In this document: positions 32,867 through 45,039 of the stretch, piece by piece
Layout of the letters: every line of letters begins with the position of its first letter
Position numbering within the stretch: the first letter of the stretch is position 1
Source of the DNA: Phaeosaccion multiseriatum
Lineage: Eukaryota > Ochrophyta, other classes
Reading direction: 5' to 3'
Length of the DNA: 64,000 nucleotides
Assembly: GCA_965112735.1 (NCBI GenBank)
Contig: OZ218956.1
Location: forward strand, 3,224,001-3,288,000
Position numbers and translations under genes: made by a program
Notes under the pieces: generated by a model
Databases searched by the model: none
The model's input: the letters and a program-made list of their open reading frames with translations, nothing else
Told to the model about the DNA's origin: nothing

Positions 32867-34848
32867 TCAAAGCACCATTCCTAGGCTAGCGGCTCCGCTG
32901 GTGGTTAACGGCGACACCTCCTTCTCTCCCCTGAAGTTGCAAGACCCTTGCGGGTGGTGGCCAGTGTAGTAGGGAAGACTGCCGCCGTGGAAGTTCATCA
33001 GGAGGTTCAGGTGCCGTTGCTGTGGTGGACGAACAAGCATGTGTTGGGTCGTGTGGAGAGCAACATTTGGGTCGTGAATGGGGGAAAGGGGGGGGCAGGC
33101 GGGCATGGTAGGTAAGGCGAAAGAGTAGCACAAGAAGGGGTAGGGTTTTGGGAATGAAAGCACCAGGCGGTGTTGCCGGCCCCTGACAATGCGGTGCTTT
33201 GGTTCCCGAACTATTGAGCCATACAAAGACTCTTGATTTGAAGCCTCTTTGCTCTTGGACCCACCCTCTGGTAGCCCATTTCTTTTCTGAAACGTGCTCC
33301 CAGAGGGGGTCACGACTTACCCGGCCTTTGACAAGGTCTCCATGCTGCACGGCGCGGGCATTGGTCTTGCTGTGAGGGATGAAGCCTGACAAACGTACGG
33401 TGGGGTATGCATGGTGGGGCGCGTGAGAGAGTGGAGGAAGGAGGCAAGGGGAGGGAGAGCACGGAGGACGTGGTTGAGGCAAGCCTTGGGCAAGGACAGG
33501 TCTGTCTTCTTCCAGAGGTGTTGATCCCTACTTTGCTCATTCTTCCTTCTTTCCCTCCTTCCCTCGACCCAAAGCAATGTTGACCTCTTCCAACCTCCCT
33601 CGCCCCCCCATTGAGACTGAAAGGGCGGGAGAGGGGAGGAAGATGATCAAACCGATCGCCCCCAACGCCCCAGGGCAACAAGGGGAGTGACTTGCGAGGC
33701 TTGAGTGTGTGTGTGTGTGTGTTTGTGTGTGCGTGTGCCTGTGTGGTGACTCCAGAACCACCGCCAAGCCGGCAAGCACCGCATCCATCGATCCAACCAT
33801 CGATCCACCGAAACAATAGGTGGCAGCAGCACTCACTCACTCACTCACTCAGTCCCTCCCTCCCTCCCTCCCTCCCTTCCTCTCTCATTCCATCACTACT
33901 CATGCACGCACTCACCGCAGTAGCCCGGTATGTGGTAAGTGTCTTTGCTTGTACCCGTCATGAGGTCCTGGCTGGAGGAGAGCATACCGCACTTGAATAC
34001 GATGGGGCGGTTTGCGGGCACGGTCCCATACGTGCCAATGTCGGTCGTATAAGTGCTCATAGTGGGCTTGCCACCCTGCACCGTGGCTTTCTTCGCTGCT
34101 GCTCCCCACACCCACTCTGGTCGAGTCACCTTTGTCGTCTCCACGTCGCACAACAGGCCCAATCGGAAGCGGTCAAGAGCGGCCGACATGTCGATCCAGG
34201 TCACGTGTCCGTCTCTGTTGTTGTCAAAATACTTTGTCATCTTGTCAATGACCCACTGAGGTACGTCATTTCCATGCACCTCTCTCAGCAGCTCCTTCAT
34301 TCTCCGGTAGCTGACATAGCCCCTGCCCTCCGCCAGACCTTGGAAGGCCTGCTTGTAGTCTTCGATAGGCACCGTTGCGAGGTGCTTGCACTCCACCTTA
34401 AAGTCGTGAAAGTTCGTGGTGAAGACGCTGGCGTGGATGAACTCCTTGTTCTTTCGGTGGGTGGCGTCGTGCTCCATCTTCTCGGCCTGCCAGTAGAGGT
34501 GGGTCCGCAGAGAGAGGGGAAAGAGGTTGTTAGTCAAGGGCGAGCCCACCGGTGCACACGCTCCGCCTTGTTCTCCTTCTCTACGCGGCTGCAATGACAG
34601 CAACTTACCCTTACACCTCTCCTATCCGGGACCCTACAGTCTGCCTTTGTTACGACGCTGTATGCCTCTCCATTTATTGTCCTGTGGGGGTCAATCTCGG
34701 CAGGGAGCTTCGATCTGTACACCAGCCCTTCTCCCGTCGCCGAAAACTTTGTATCTCGGCTTCGCAGAGTCTCCCCTGGCTTGAGACTAGGCGGTCGCCG
34801 TGACGACGCAGCCTTAAAGCCCTGGTGGCCAGTGTGCAGATTCGACAT
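32867..34848 (-). CDS. EF-hand protein with ciliary microtubule-type motifs
   Basis: Four exons: 34848-34609, 34486-33916, 33385-33321 and 33019-32867, phases consistent, 342 aa. It starts MSNLHTGHQGFKAAS. A canonical EF loop (DNNRDGHVTWID) follows a degenerate one. Joining exons 2 and 3 produces IPGYCGFIPHSKTN, and exon 4 has NLLMNFHGGSLPYYTGHHPQ. These IPGYxGFIP and NxxxNxPxYTGHxP signatures are typical of proteins in the lumen of axonemal doublets. I infer a flagellar structural protein. The start is the first ATG in the exon; 310 bp separate it from the divergent carboxypeptidase start. Confidence 0.82.
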
Positions 34849-35158
34849 CACGTACTCCTCCTCCCGCCTGACCTCTCTGAAGGACAGGATTTCTGAAACG
34901 CGCGGGTTTCTCCGACGGGGTGGTCATGTACGATACCTTCCCCTCTCGGACCACCTCGAGCTCCTCGACCTCATTTATACAATAGACTACGATAATATAG
35001 CCAAATAACACCCTGCTGCCTCCCTCTTCGACTCGCGCTCCGGTGACTTCCAGGGGGCAGTGGCTGAGGCGAATGGAAAGGGTACAAGAGGAGGGGGCCG
35101 GGAAGGGAGCTTCTCAAGGGAACAAAGGGTAAAGAGGAGCAAACGTTGCGGCAATTCA
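34849..35158. promoter_or_regulatory. divergent promoter interval
   Basis: 310 bp between the EF-hand gene and the carboxypeptidase gene. It includes an AT-richer patch at 34972-35008 (TTATACAATAGACTACGATAATATAG), which stands out from the GC-rich surroundings. No defined motif. Confidence 0.4.
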
Positions 35159-37173
35159 ATGTTAACAATGACTCGCTTAGCTCTGCCGGTGGTGCTAGTG
35201 GTGGTGTTGCTTCTGCTAGGTGAACGCAGCCGCCTCGTCAGCGCCGTGCGGGTGCTTCCCTCCTCAGCGGAGGGAGGAGCAACAGGGCAGGTTGGTGTGC
35301 CGCAGATAGCAGTGCTCGAGCACGGACAGGAAGAAGCAGGATGGCGGGGAGAGGGAGGAGGGTCAGAAGAGTGGCGAAAGGGGGCGGTGGAAGGGGAGGG
35401 GGAGGTGGATCTGGCCATGGAGGAGGAAAGGGCAGAGGAGGAGAGGCACGAGCAACGTAGGCGCCTCATGTCCCGCAATCAGAGCCAGCAGGACAAGATC
35501 TACCACACCTCTTTGAAGAAGAGGAAGAAGAGGAAGGAGCTGCAGCAGAAGCTGGGGCACCCCGTCAGAGGCGGGAGCAACGGCGACGGGGGCGGCGACG
35601 AGTGGACCGAGAGCAACGGGGCGGGGGGGATTGGCATCACGGCGGACGATCATCTAGTCACCAGCTTACCCGGGCTGCCCGAGGGGGCTCTGGCCGAGCG
35701 CCAGTGGGCGGGCCTGATGCCCGTGGTCAAGGGGAAGCTCTTCTACTGGCTCTTTGAGGCCGCCACGGTACGTGTGTGTGTGTGTGCGTGGAGTGCGTCG
35801 AGTGTGTGAAATATGTGTGTGGGTGTGTACGTCGCTGTGTGTGTATATATCTTCGTGTGTGCGTAAGCATGTGTGTGCAGGTGTGTATGCGTGTGTGTGC
35901 CTGTGTAGTGTGTGTGTGTGTGTGTGTGGCACTGCCGCTTGTGGTCCTCCCCTGCATACCCGCCCACGTGTCCACATGGGGTAGTTCCGCCCACTCCCTT
36001 CCGCCCTCCACCCCCCCCCCCCCCTGAGTACAAACACCACCTGCCCCCACCCACCTATATCACTTCACTTTTTATTGCTTGGACACACGCACACATCATC
36101 ATCATCACAGGACCCTGCCAATGCCCCTCTGGTCATTTGGCTCAACGGCGGCCCCGGCTGCAGCAGCATGGATGGACTGTGGCTCGAGAATGGACCTCTT
36201 CGCCTCGCTCTAGGTGCTCATGATCAACCGACAGTTAGCACCAACCCTCACAGTTGGCATACAGTGGCCAATGTGCTCTATGTGGATCAGCCTGTGGGCA
36301 CGGGGCTGAGCTTTACGCCCTCGAACTTTTACGCTGACGACGAGGGGGGCGTGGACGAGCAGTTCTACACTTTCCTGCAAGGGTGAGGGAGGGAGGGAGG
36401 GAGGGAGGGAGGGAGGGGGAGGGAGAGAGGAGAACACAGAGAGACAGGGTGAAGAGCAAGCATGGAGGGGGTGGTGGTGGGGGCGGCTCTCTCTCTCTCT
36501 CTCTCTGCCTCTCTGTCCCTCTCCTTATTCCTACCTTGCTCCTTCCGTATTGCGGCCCCAGCAGACTGACCTGGACCCCTCCTTTGCTCTCCCTTCTTGC
36601 TCTCCCTCCTTTGATCTCCCTCCTTTACTCTCCCTCCTTTGATGCCCCTCCCTTGATGTCCCTCCTTTGCTCTCCCTCTCTTGATGCCCCTCCCTTGCTA
36701 TCCATCCTTTGCTCTCTCTCCTTGCTCTCCCTCCGTTGCTCTCCCTTCCTTGCCCTCCTTTGCTCTCTCCCCCCTCGCAGCTTCTTTGCCGTGTATCCGT
36801 CCTTCCAATTCGCCGACGGGGCTGGAGCGGCAACGAGCCGGCCTTTGTACTTCACAGGAGAGAGTCACGCAGGGCACTATATCCCCGCTATGATCGACCA
36901 CATACTCGCTCAGAATGCAAAGGTGAGCTCTCCTCTTGAGGTGCTGACCGACCAACTGTCCGACCGACTGACGGGCCAAGTAACCTACATGGATGGTTCT
37001 GTGGGGGGCAACGGGAGGGAGCGGGCAGGAGAGGGGGGGACTGATGCTATTCTCTTCAGAGTTGAGCTTTGCTACGTAAGGCTTGGAGCTTGTAGTAGTT
37101 CACTCCACTCACCTTCACTCACTCACTTACTCACTCTCTTCGTTCATGCCTGCACCCCTTGCTGCGACTTCCA

Positions 37174-37248
<75 letters not shown>

Positions 37249-40200
37249 CTCCCTCCAGGTCGCTGCGGGGACGATTCAAGGCGTGTCCATCGACTTGCAG
37301 GGGGCCATGATCGGCAACGGGTGGACCGACCCCTACAACCAGGTGAGTTTCAGTTTCAGTTTCAGTTTCAGTGTGTTCGACGCACTCCACTCGATCCGCC
37401 GTTTGCTACCGTTTCCATGCCTATGCTCTTCCTCCTTCGCTCCTTTTCTTCGATCGGCTTGTTGCTCATTCATGATCCCGTCTTCCTCTTCACCATCACC
37501 TTCACCTTCCCTTCCCCCTCCCCTCCCCTCTCTAATCCTCTCATTCCCTCCCTCCCTCCTACCCTTGCCTGTTGACTGATGGCTCTGTGACGATGTTGGT
37601 GTGGTGTGGTGCCCACTTACGTAACATGTACGTAACGTACATAGTATGACGTAAGCGAGTTCGCCTTCGGCAATGGCCTCATCGACGTGGCGCAATACCG
37701 AACCCTCAAAGCCAAATCCGCCACCTGCCAGGTTAGTCAGGCAGGGCTTGGTGTCAGTCAGTCAGTCAGTCAGTCAGTCAGTCAGTCAGTCAGTGCTTAG
37801 TCTCAGTCAGTCAGTCCAGTCAGTCAGTCAGTCAGTGCCTGGTGTCATTCAGACAGTCAGTCAGTCATTCAGTCAGTCAGTGCCTTGTGTCATTCAGACA
37901 GACCCGTCTTTACTCTCCCCCTCTTAACCCCCCCAACAATGTCGCGCAGAAACAAGTCCTGGGCGGCAACTACTCGAGCTCCACGTGCTTCGACCTGCTC
38001 AACGATGTTATCAAGGCGACCAAGGCGGCCAATGGACATCGAGTCAGCATGTATGACACCCGCCTGTACGAGCATGACAACAACAGGTAGGGGAGGGACG
38101 GAGGGAGGGGGGTAGGACGAAGGGAGGGGGTGAGTGCGTGCGTGCGTGAGTGAGTGAGTGAGCGTGTCGCTTGGTTCTTGCCGAGACTCGTCATTGAACT
38201 TTCCTGCTCTGCTTACGTGAACCCTATCCGGCCTTGCCCCTGCCCCCCCTTCCCTTCCCTGCTCCTCCTCCTGCTCCTCCTCCTGCTCCTGCTCCTCCTC
38301 CTCTCCTCCTGCTCCTCCTCCTCCTCCTCCTCCTCCTCCTCCTCCTCCTCATGCTCCTCCTCCTCCTCCTGCTCCTCCTCCTCCTCCTCCTCCTCCTCCT
38401 CCTCCTCCTCCTCCTCCTCCTCTTCTTCTTCTTCCTCCTCCTCCTCCTCCTCATTCCCCCCCTACTCCTTCCCTTCTCCCCCCTCCTGCCCCCCTCCTCA
38501 GAGACTTCCCCCCCGGTCACAAGGACCTTGAGGTGTATTTAAGCAAAGCTGAGGTGAAGCGCGCCATACACGCAGACGAAAGCCCCAACAGGTGAAGAGA
38601 AGAGAGAAGGGGAGGGGAGGGGAGGGGAGAGGAGAGAAGGGGAGGGGAGGGGAGGGAGGGGAGGGGAGGGGAGGGTAGGGGGGAGGAGGAGAGGGGAGGG
38701 GAGGGGAAGGGAGAGGAGGGGAGGGGAGAGGAGGGGAGAGGAGGGGAGGAGAGGAGAGAAGGGATGGGAGGGGAGGGGAGGGGAGGGGAGGAGAGGGGGA
38801 AGGAGAGGACGGAAAAGGAGAGGAGGAGAGACGCGAAGCGTCTGTTGATGCTCCTCCCTCCCACCGGGGAGACGCTGTGATTGGTATGCCCGTGTCCTTC
38901 CGCCCTCTCCCCACACTCTTTTCCTCATTTAACGACCCACAAACCCCCTTCGTGTACCTGCCATTCATGTCATGTGTGTCTCACGCACTCACGCACGACT
39001 CACAGTTTCAAAGAGTGTGCCGATCCCCCGTATGAGCACTTGGCCAAGTGGGACGGGCTTGGCGTCATCCCACAGCTCGTGGGGGCGCTCGAGGCGGGTG
39101 AGTAGTAGTCAGTCATTGAGTAGTAAGTCAGGAAGTGAGCAGGTCAGTGAGTAGTACGTCCGTGTGGGAGTGGGTGTACAACTTCTTGCTGCCCGCTCTG
39201 GCATCGATCGTCTCTCACGCACCCACGTGGTTGTGTTGTGTCGTGTCTTGTGGTGTAGTTGGGTTTCGGAACCCATCCCGACCACCATTGATCCATCCAT
39301 CCACCCATCCGTCAACCTCAACCAAGAAACTGAGCAACTAACTCGCTTTCCCTCCCCTCCCCTACCCGAACCTACCCTACTTTGTGTAACACACAACACA
39401 CCCCCAGGGGTGGAGTTCTTATTCTTCAACGGGCAGTACGACATCATCTGCAACCACGTGGGGAATCAGAAGTTCCTTGAGGAGATGGAGTGGAGCGGGG
39501 CGGCGGCCTTCCGCGCTGCAGACAGATATACGTGGTCGGCAGTCAAGACGGACGGGACTGTGGGTACGTGGTGCACATGATATGCTTACGTAGGGTTACA
39601 TAGGTTCCGTGTAGTTAGGTAGGGGAAGGGTTAGTTTTTGTAGGGGTTGGGGTTATAGCTTTATTCCACCCCACTCCACTCGCACTCCACTCCCACTCAC
39701 ACACCACTCCACTCCGCTACACACCGCTCCACTCCACTCCACCCACCCGTAGAGCTCACATTCACACGCCGCTCACTCTGACACTCCACTCCAAAACAGG
39801 TCCAGCGGGCTTCATCCGCACGGCGGACAACGGCCTCTCCTTCCTCCTTTTCCTCGACGCGGGCCACATGGTGCCCATGGATGCCCCCAAGGCGGCGCTG
39901 GAGATGGTCAAGCGTTTCATCGGAGGCATGTCGTTCAAAGACCGCTCTCAGAGGAGTAGCATTGCGCCCTCCGCCCCTGCGCAGTCGTGGTGGGCGTTTG
40001 TGAAGGAGGACGGGGCAGCTGAGTGTGCAGCCTGTCCGCCCCCGTCTCTGCCCCTTACGCCAGAAAGGGGAGGAGGAGGAGGAGGAGAAGGAGGAGGAGG
40101 AGGAGGAGGAGGAGGAGGAGGACCAGCACCAGCAGCAGCAGGAGCAGCAGGAGGAGGAGCAGGAGGAGGACGACCAGAAGCAGCAGCAGAAGGAGGAGCA

Positions 40201-41109
40201 GGGGGAGGAGGAGGGACGGTGGCAGCCCAGCCGCTGACACTGGCGGACTCCTTGCAGAAGGAGCAGGATGAGGGCTCCGGGTCGTCATCATCATCATCTT
40301 GCTCCTTGGCTGAGGGAAGTTGCTCCATCACCCTCACGTGCGCCTTTTCTCTCGGCGCATTCGCGAGCGAAGCCTATGTGGAGGACATTTTGGCTGCAGG
40401 AGTGACTACTGCTTCTAGTCCTCTTCCTGCTCCTCCTCCTACTGTCCTTGGGACGGGGTCCACGGCGGGAGAGGGAGGAGGGGCGAGTGCGAGTACGAGT
40501 GTGCGAGAGGCTAGGCAATTGTCCTTCTCCTACGGTCTACGATCAGACATTGCCACTGCCCTTGGGGCCGCATTGAGCGCGGTTGCGATTGCCCGTGTTA
40601 CCCGGATACCCTACGGGGATGTTGGTTCTTCGTCGTCGTCGTCATCATCGGGGGTGGGCAAACCGGGCAGTGTGGAGGTTCAGCTTTCAATCGCCCCTCC
40701 TCCTTCCTCCTCTTCCCCATCCAAGATGGCGACGGCGGCGGACAGGAGGAGAAATTTGGTGGACCAACTCTCTCAGCAATGGCTTGACGGCTCGTCTGTG
40801 CTGCAGACGGGCATGACCACGCGTCTGCTTGACTTCAGCGAGGGGGGTCGGATTGACAAAGCGGAAGGGTTTAGGGGGCAGGTGCAGCAGTCAAGGACCA
40901 ACCAGAATAGTCACGGGACCATCGCCGTGCCTGGCTGGGTTGTGTTCGCCTTCTGCTTGCTGCTCGCGATGCTGATGGGGGGCTTAGTAGTTCTGCTGCG
41001 CCGCCGGTGGAAGGGAGCAGGGGGAGGAGGCCGACGGAGAGGAGGAGGAGGAGGACGAGGCGGCTACCAGCTGACTGGAAGCAGACCCTTTGAGTTGCCC
41101 TTCGATTGA
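35159..41109 (+). CDS. KEX1-like membrane serine carboxypeptidase (S10)
   Basis: Ten exons: 35159-35767, 36111-36382, 36781-36922, 37259-37342, 37645-37731, 37950-38086, 38502-38591, 39006-39097, 39408-39563 and 39800-41109. The sum is divisible by three and gives 992 aa. The start is at [20 protein letters not shown], a signal peptide; an upstream ATG at 35060 would hide it. Catalytic elements are [10 protein letters not shown] (oxyanion), [10 protein letters not shown] (Ser), [10 protein letters not shown] (Asp) and [11 protein letters not shown] (His), all intact. The C-terminal extension is Ser/Gly-rich, then a membrane span ([20 protein letters not shown]) and a basic tail, as in Golgi Kex1. 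The role inferred is trimming of C-terminal residues in the secretory pathway. Confidence 0.93.
37177..37246. repeat. (CA)n next to splice acceptor
   Basis: Pure CA repeat ending about 12 bp before the acceptor of exon 37259-37342 of the carboxypeptidase, in the position of the polypyrimidine tract. Confidence 0.95.
37757..37895. repeat. (CAGT)n intronic repeat
   Basis: Tetranucleotide CAGT array with interrupted blocks of longer period (about 50 bp, containing GTGTCATTCAGACAG) within the intron 37732-37949. Many alternative CAG acceptor-like trinucleotides arise here. Confidence 0.9.
38265..38455. repeat. (CTC/CTG)n pyrimidine tract before acceptor
   Basis: CTCCTC/CTGCTC trinucleotide array that constitutes most of intron 38087-38501 of the carboxypeptidase. 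Confidence 0.9.
38592..38830. repeat. GGGGA pentamer tract in intron
   Basis: Purine-only (GGGGA/GAGAG)n array starting at the donor of the intron after exon 38502-38591. It is the opposite strand bias from the preceding intron. Confidence 0.9.
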
Positions 41110-42094
41110 TTGGCTGGTCTGTTGGTTGATTCGTTGGTGCCCCTACGAAAGGTTATTTATTCGATTGAATGATTGGGTTCTTTGGTGCTTTGCTTTCCTT
41201 TCACCTCCCTCTCTCCTCCTGGCGGGAACACTCTACGTAAGCACTACTTTAGAGCAATTTTGAGAAAAAAAAATCGCTGAATTGAGAGGAGGGAAGGAAA
41301 GAACTGGGGGATAAATCTCCCTGCGTATCCATGTATGTATCATCCTCGGTCCCATAGTTGCAGCATTATCGCAAATGTTTTTTTATTGGAGACCAAAACG
41401 AGTCGCATGCATGGAAGGCCAAAACTCTTCTCTATACTACGATACAAATCGCGACATTCATCATATAGAGTCAGACTGGGACGACAGGGGTGCAGGGCAC
41501 TGCAGAGTTGAGTGGTGCGCTGTGCAAGTCCCGGACGAAGACAGAGGAAAGAGGACGCATTTCATCATCCAGCCCTTGCCTGGTTGGTCTGGCCCGGAGC
41601 ATTGTACACCGCCCCGCAATTTCAAGCTGCACAATGACTCACTCACTGCCACATCATACAAATGCTCCCTCCTCCTCGTCTTCGTCCTCGTCCTCCTCCT
41701 TCTCGTTGTTGACGCGTTGGCGAGCCGATACCGACCAATGCCGTCCAAGTGACCTCGGAAACCCTCTCTCCTCCGATCCCCCTCCGCGTCTCTACCCCTC
41801 CGACTCTCGCCGGCGGCCGAGCTGTCTGTCCTTCTGCATCGTCCCTTCAGCACCGGCGTCCCACACCACCCCGGAGGTGTGAGCACCGTGTGTGTGTGCG
41901 TTCTCCCCTCCTCTCCCCTCTCCTACCCTACACCCACCTCCCTGCCCTGCCCTCCCCTGCCCTGCCCACCCCCGCCCGTTCCCTTTCGTCGCCTTTGCCC
42001 TCGCCGCTTTCGGTCCTCCTCTCTTCCGCCAGAGAGAACAGACGACAATGGGACACAAGGAGCCTCGGGGCTGGAGAAAAAAAGTGTCCACCCA
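41110..42094. other. convergent 3' region
   Basis: About 1 kb between the stops of the carboxypeptidase (+) and PDS5 (-). Short open frames exist on both strands (e.g. 41375-41752 +) but show no family features. It is expected to hold both 3' UTRs. Confidence 0.6.
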
Positions 42095-42343
42095 TCACGT
42101 CCGTCCGGCTCTCCTGCGCACCGAGCGACGTCGAGCAGCGAGAGCGGCCTTCTCTTCCTCGTCCTCCGACGAGGAATCTCCGCCAGCGTCAGCAGCAGCA
42201 GCGACAGATGGACCAGTTGGTGTTACAGTGGCAGGACCATCACCACGGGGAGATCGTCGCGTTCCCTTCTGCACCGGTGCTATCTTGGCGGCGGCTCTCC
42301 TTGGGGAAGCAGCAGAAGCCCTACCACTTGTAGTTGCGCCCTT

Positions 42344-42374
<31 letters not shown>

Positions 42375-42902
42375 CCTGTGAGCTTCGCCCTCTTGCCCAC
42401 CCCGTCGAAACGCCCCCCGCCTCTCTTCGCCTTGACCGCATCCAACGCCCCTCCTCCGTTCATGTGCTCACCTCTCCTCTCCTGCTCAGATTGCTGCTGT
42501 CGCTCGCGCCCGCGTTTGCTGCCCCTCAAGTGCCGCAAGCTCTGTTGGTCGTGCAAAGCTTTCTCACTCTGCGGCACAACCTCTCGCACCGCGGCCTTTG
42601 CCTTCCCCTCGCCCCTTTTGCCCGCCAGCTCTGTTCCCTTCCCCTGGCCCGCCTTGTCCACAAGTTGCGGCTGCTGCTTCTGCTTCTGCTGCTGCTGCTG
42701 TATACGCAGCACTCGACCTCCTCTTCGATCAGCGCTTACACTGTTCTCCTTCTCGCTGCTGCCCGGCGTATCAGATACTCCGCTCACACCACCTCGCGGT
42801 GAAGTTGGCGTGCGTAGGCCCAGAGGAGCGGCGGATGTTCCATTCGGCTTCCCCGCCTTCTTCCCCGTTGCCGGCCTCGCTCGCTTCTTGGGCTGTCGCC
42901 GC

Positions 42903-42935
<33 letters not shown>

Positions 42936-44999
42936 GCCGCCTCATCTTCCTCATCTTCGTCCTCCTCCCTCTCCTCCTGCTTGTCGCCCTCTTCCTCTTC
43001 ATCGCCAGACACATTCGAAGACCCCTGCGAGAGCCTAGAGGACCTTCGCCTTTTGCTCCCTGATCCTGGCAAAGGTGAATAAGAGGTTGGAGCCGCCCGG
43101 CCCAAGCGCCCTCCTTCTGACCCGGACTCAGGTGCGGTGGAGCCGCGGCGCGACCTCGAGCTTGCTCCAGCTTTCCTCCCACTTGCAGGTGTGTGCTTTG
43201 CGATGGGCGACACCTCCGCGAAGCCTGGTGGGGAGGAGGGCGCCACCACACCATCCTCCATGTCCTGCATGTCCATGTCTTCACCTTCCTCATCGCCCGC
43301 CTCGTCGCCCCCCAACTGCTCATCGGCTGCTGGTGTGCCCGGGGAGTGCGTTCTTCGCTGCTGCTGCTGCTGCTGCTGCTGGCGCGACGGCAGCTGCTGA
43401 TCCACGGCCTTGAAGAGATCCTTTGGCACGAAAATGGTCCCCGGGTAAGGGGCCAGGCTGTCCTGCCTCGTGATGCTGCGAGTAAGGACATCCGTGGCCA
43501 GTTGTGCCACGAGCTCAATTTTCTCCGTGCCCTCATCCAGGACATCGCAGTACGACCCGCTCCCAATCTTGTCCAGCATCTGCAGCAAGAAAGATACGTT
43601 GTCCATCGCACTCCCACCCCCATGGCCGTGGCACAGGCACTCGAACACAAACCTGAGGTACTTTTGGATGCGCCTCACCCTCCCCTCGTCCTTGTGACTC
43701 ATGGGGAAGTCGGGGTGGTAGGCGAGCAAATGCACCACGTAGGGAAGCACATTCTCCGGCATGAAGGACACCAACGCCCCCTGCTTGTCCTTGCTGCTGC
43801 CACTGCCGCCGCTCGTGCTGTCGCCGTCAACGCTGGTGCTACCACTGGCGCTCCCATCCCCTCCTCCCTCCCCATCCACTGCCGTCTTCTCCTGCCGACT
43901 GAGCGCCTCCGACCGCGCTTCATACGTCATCCTCAGACGCTCCACACGCGCCAAAAAGGCCTTCTTGGCGTACTTCCTTGTGGCCTCTTGCTCCGCCCCC
44001 ACGAGGCTGAGGAAGGCCAAGAAGCGCATGGGCAGTCCCCGGACGACGCCTTGACACACCTCTCTTGTGAATCCCCCCCGGACATCGTTATTCTGGATAA
44101 AGGTGGAGGAGGGAGGGGGGGGGGAGGGGATGAGAAAGTGAGATGAGAAGAAGTCGCGGCGCTGGGGACTCCAACAAAGACACTAAGGTGGAGGATTGCT
44201 CGCTGCATTTGAGCTCCAGCGCGCACGACACCGCCAGCAGCAGCAGCAGGAGCAGCAGCAGCAGTAGCGAGTGTGTAGAACTCATGTACAAATCAGCCGC
44301 ATCCTCCATCATCGACTCGACTCCTCACCTCGTCGAGCAGAGTCCACGCGAGGGAGTGCCAGCGGGTGGGAGGCAGGAACGCCTGAATGTCCTTGCTCCT
44401 GTTGCGCATCAGCTTGAGCACAGCGCTCGCCGCCAGCAGCCTGAGCTGGGCCATGTCGCTCTCCTCCAGGCGGGCCCCATTGGGCGCTTCTCCGCCGCTG
44501 TCCAGGATGCCAAACATAACGTCGAGGACGTTCTTCACTTCCCCGAGAGTGTCGCTCCCCTCGTCGCCCCCGTCTTCATCCTCGTCCTCGTCCTCTCCGC
44601 CTCCTACTTTCCCCCTCCCCGTTGCTGCTGCTGACTGGCACGTCTCCTCAGCAAATGGCAGCAACCAGCTCACCAACAACTCCAGGGCAGCGACAATCAG
44701 CGCCACGCTCTCGCTCGACGCAGCGGCCTTCTGCCTGTTCTTCCCTCCCGCGCTCCCCTTGCCCTTGCCCTTGCTCTTCTTCTTTCCCAACGTAGATGGA
44801 TCATCAGTGTCGTCGTCGCCGTCGCTGCTGATGCTGTCATTGCTTTCGGCATCGTCATCTTCCTCCTTCCCGTCCGATTTCAGCACCTCGTTCATCACGA
44901 AACAGCGAACCTGACACCAAGAAGCCACGCATCGACAGACAGACCCGGCAGGGGGTGGGGGCATGGAATTATTAGCCAGCCCTGCAGAAGCCGAGCGCC

Positions 45000-45039
<40 letters not shown>

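Noticed and set aside
37757-37895. CRISPR-like spaced repeats
   Set aside because: Simple CAGT tetranucleotide array in a spliced eukaryotic intron; no conserved repeat-spacer structure.
41375-41752. 125-aa + strand frame with a hydrophobic C-terminus
   Set aside because: No homology features, sits in a convergent 3' region, hydrophobic part arises from CTC-rich DNA.
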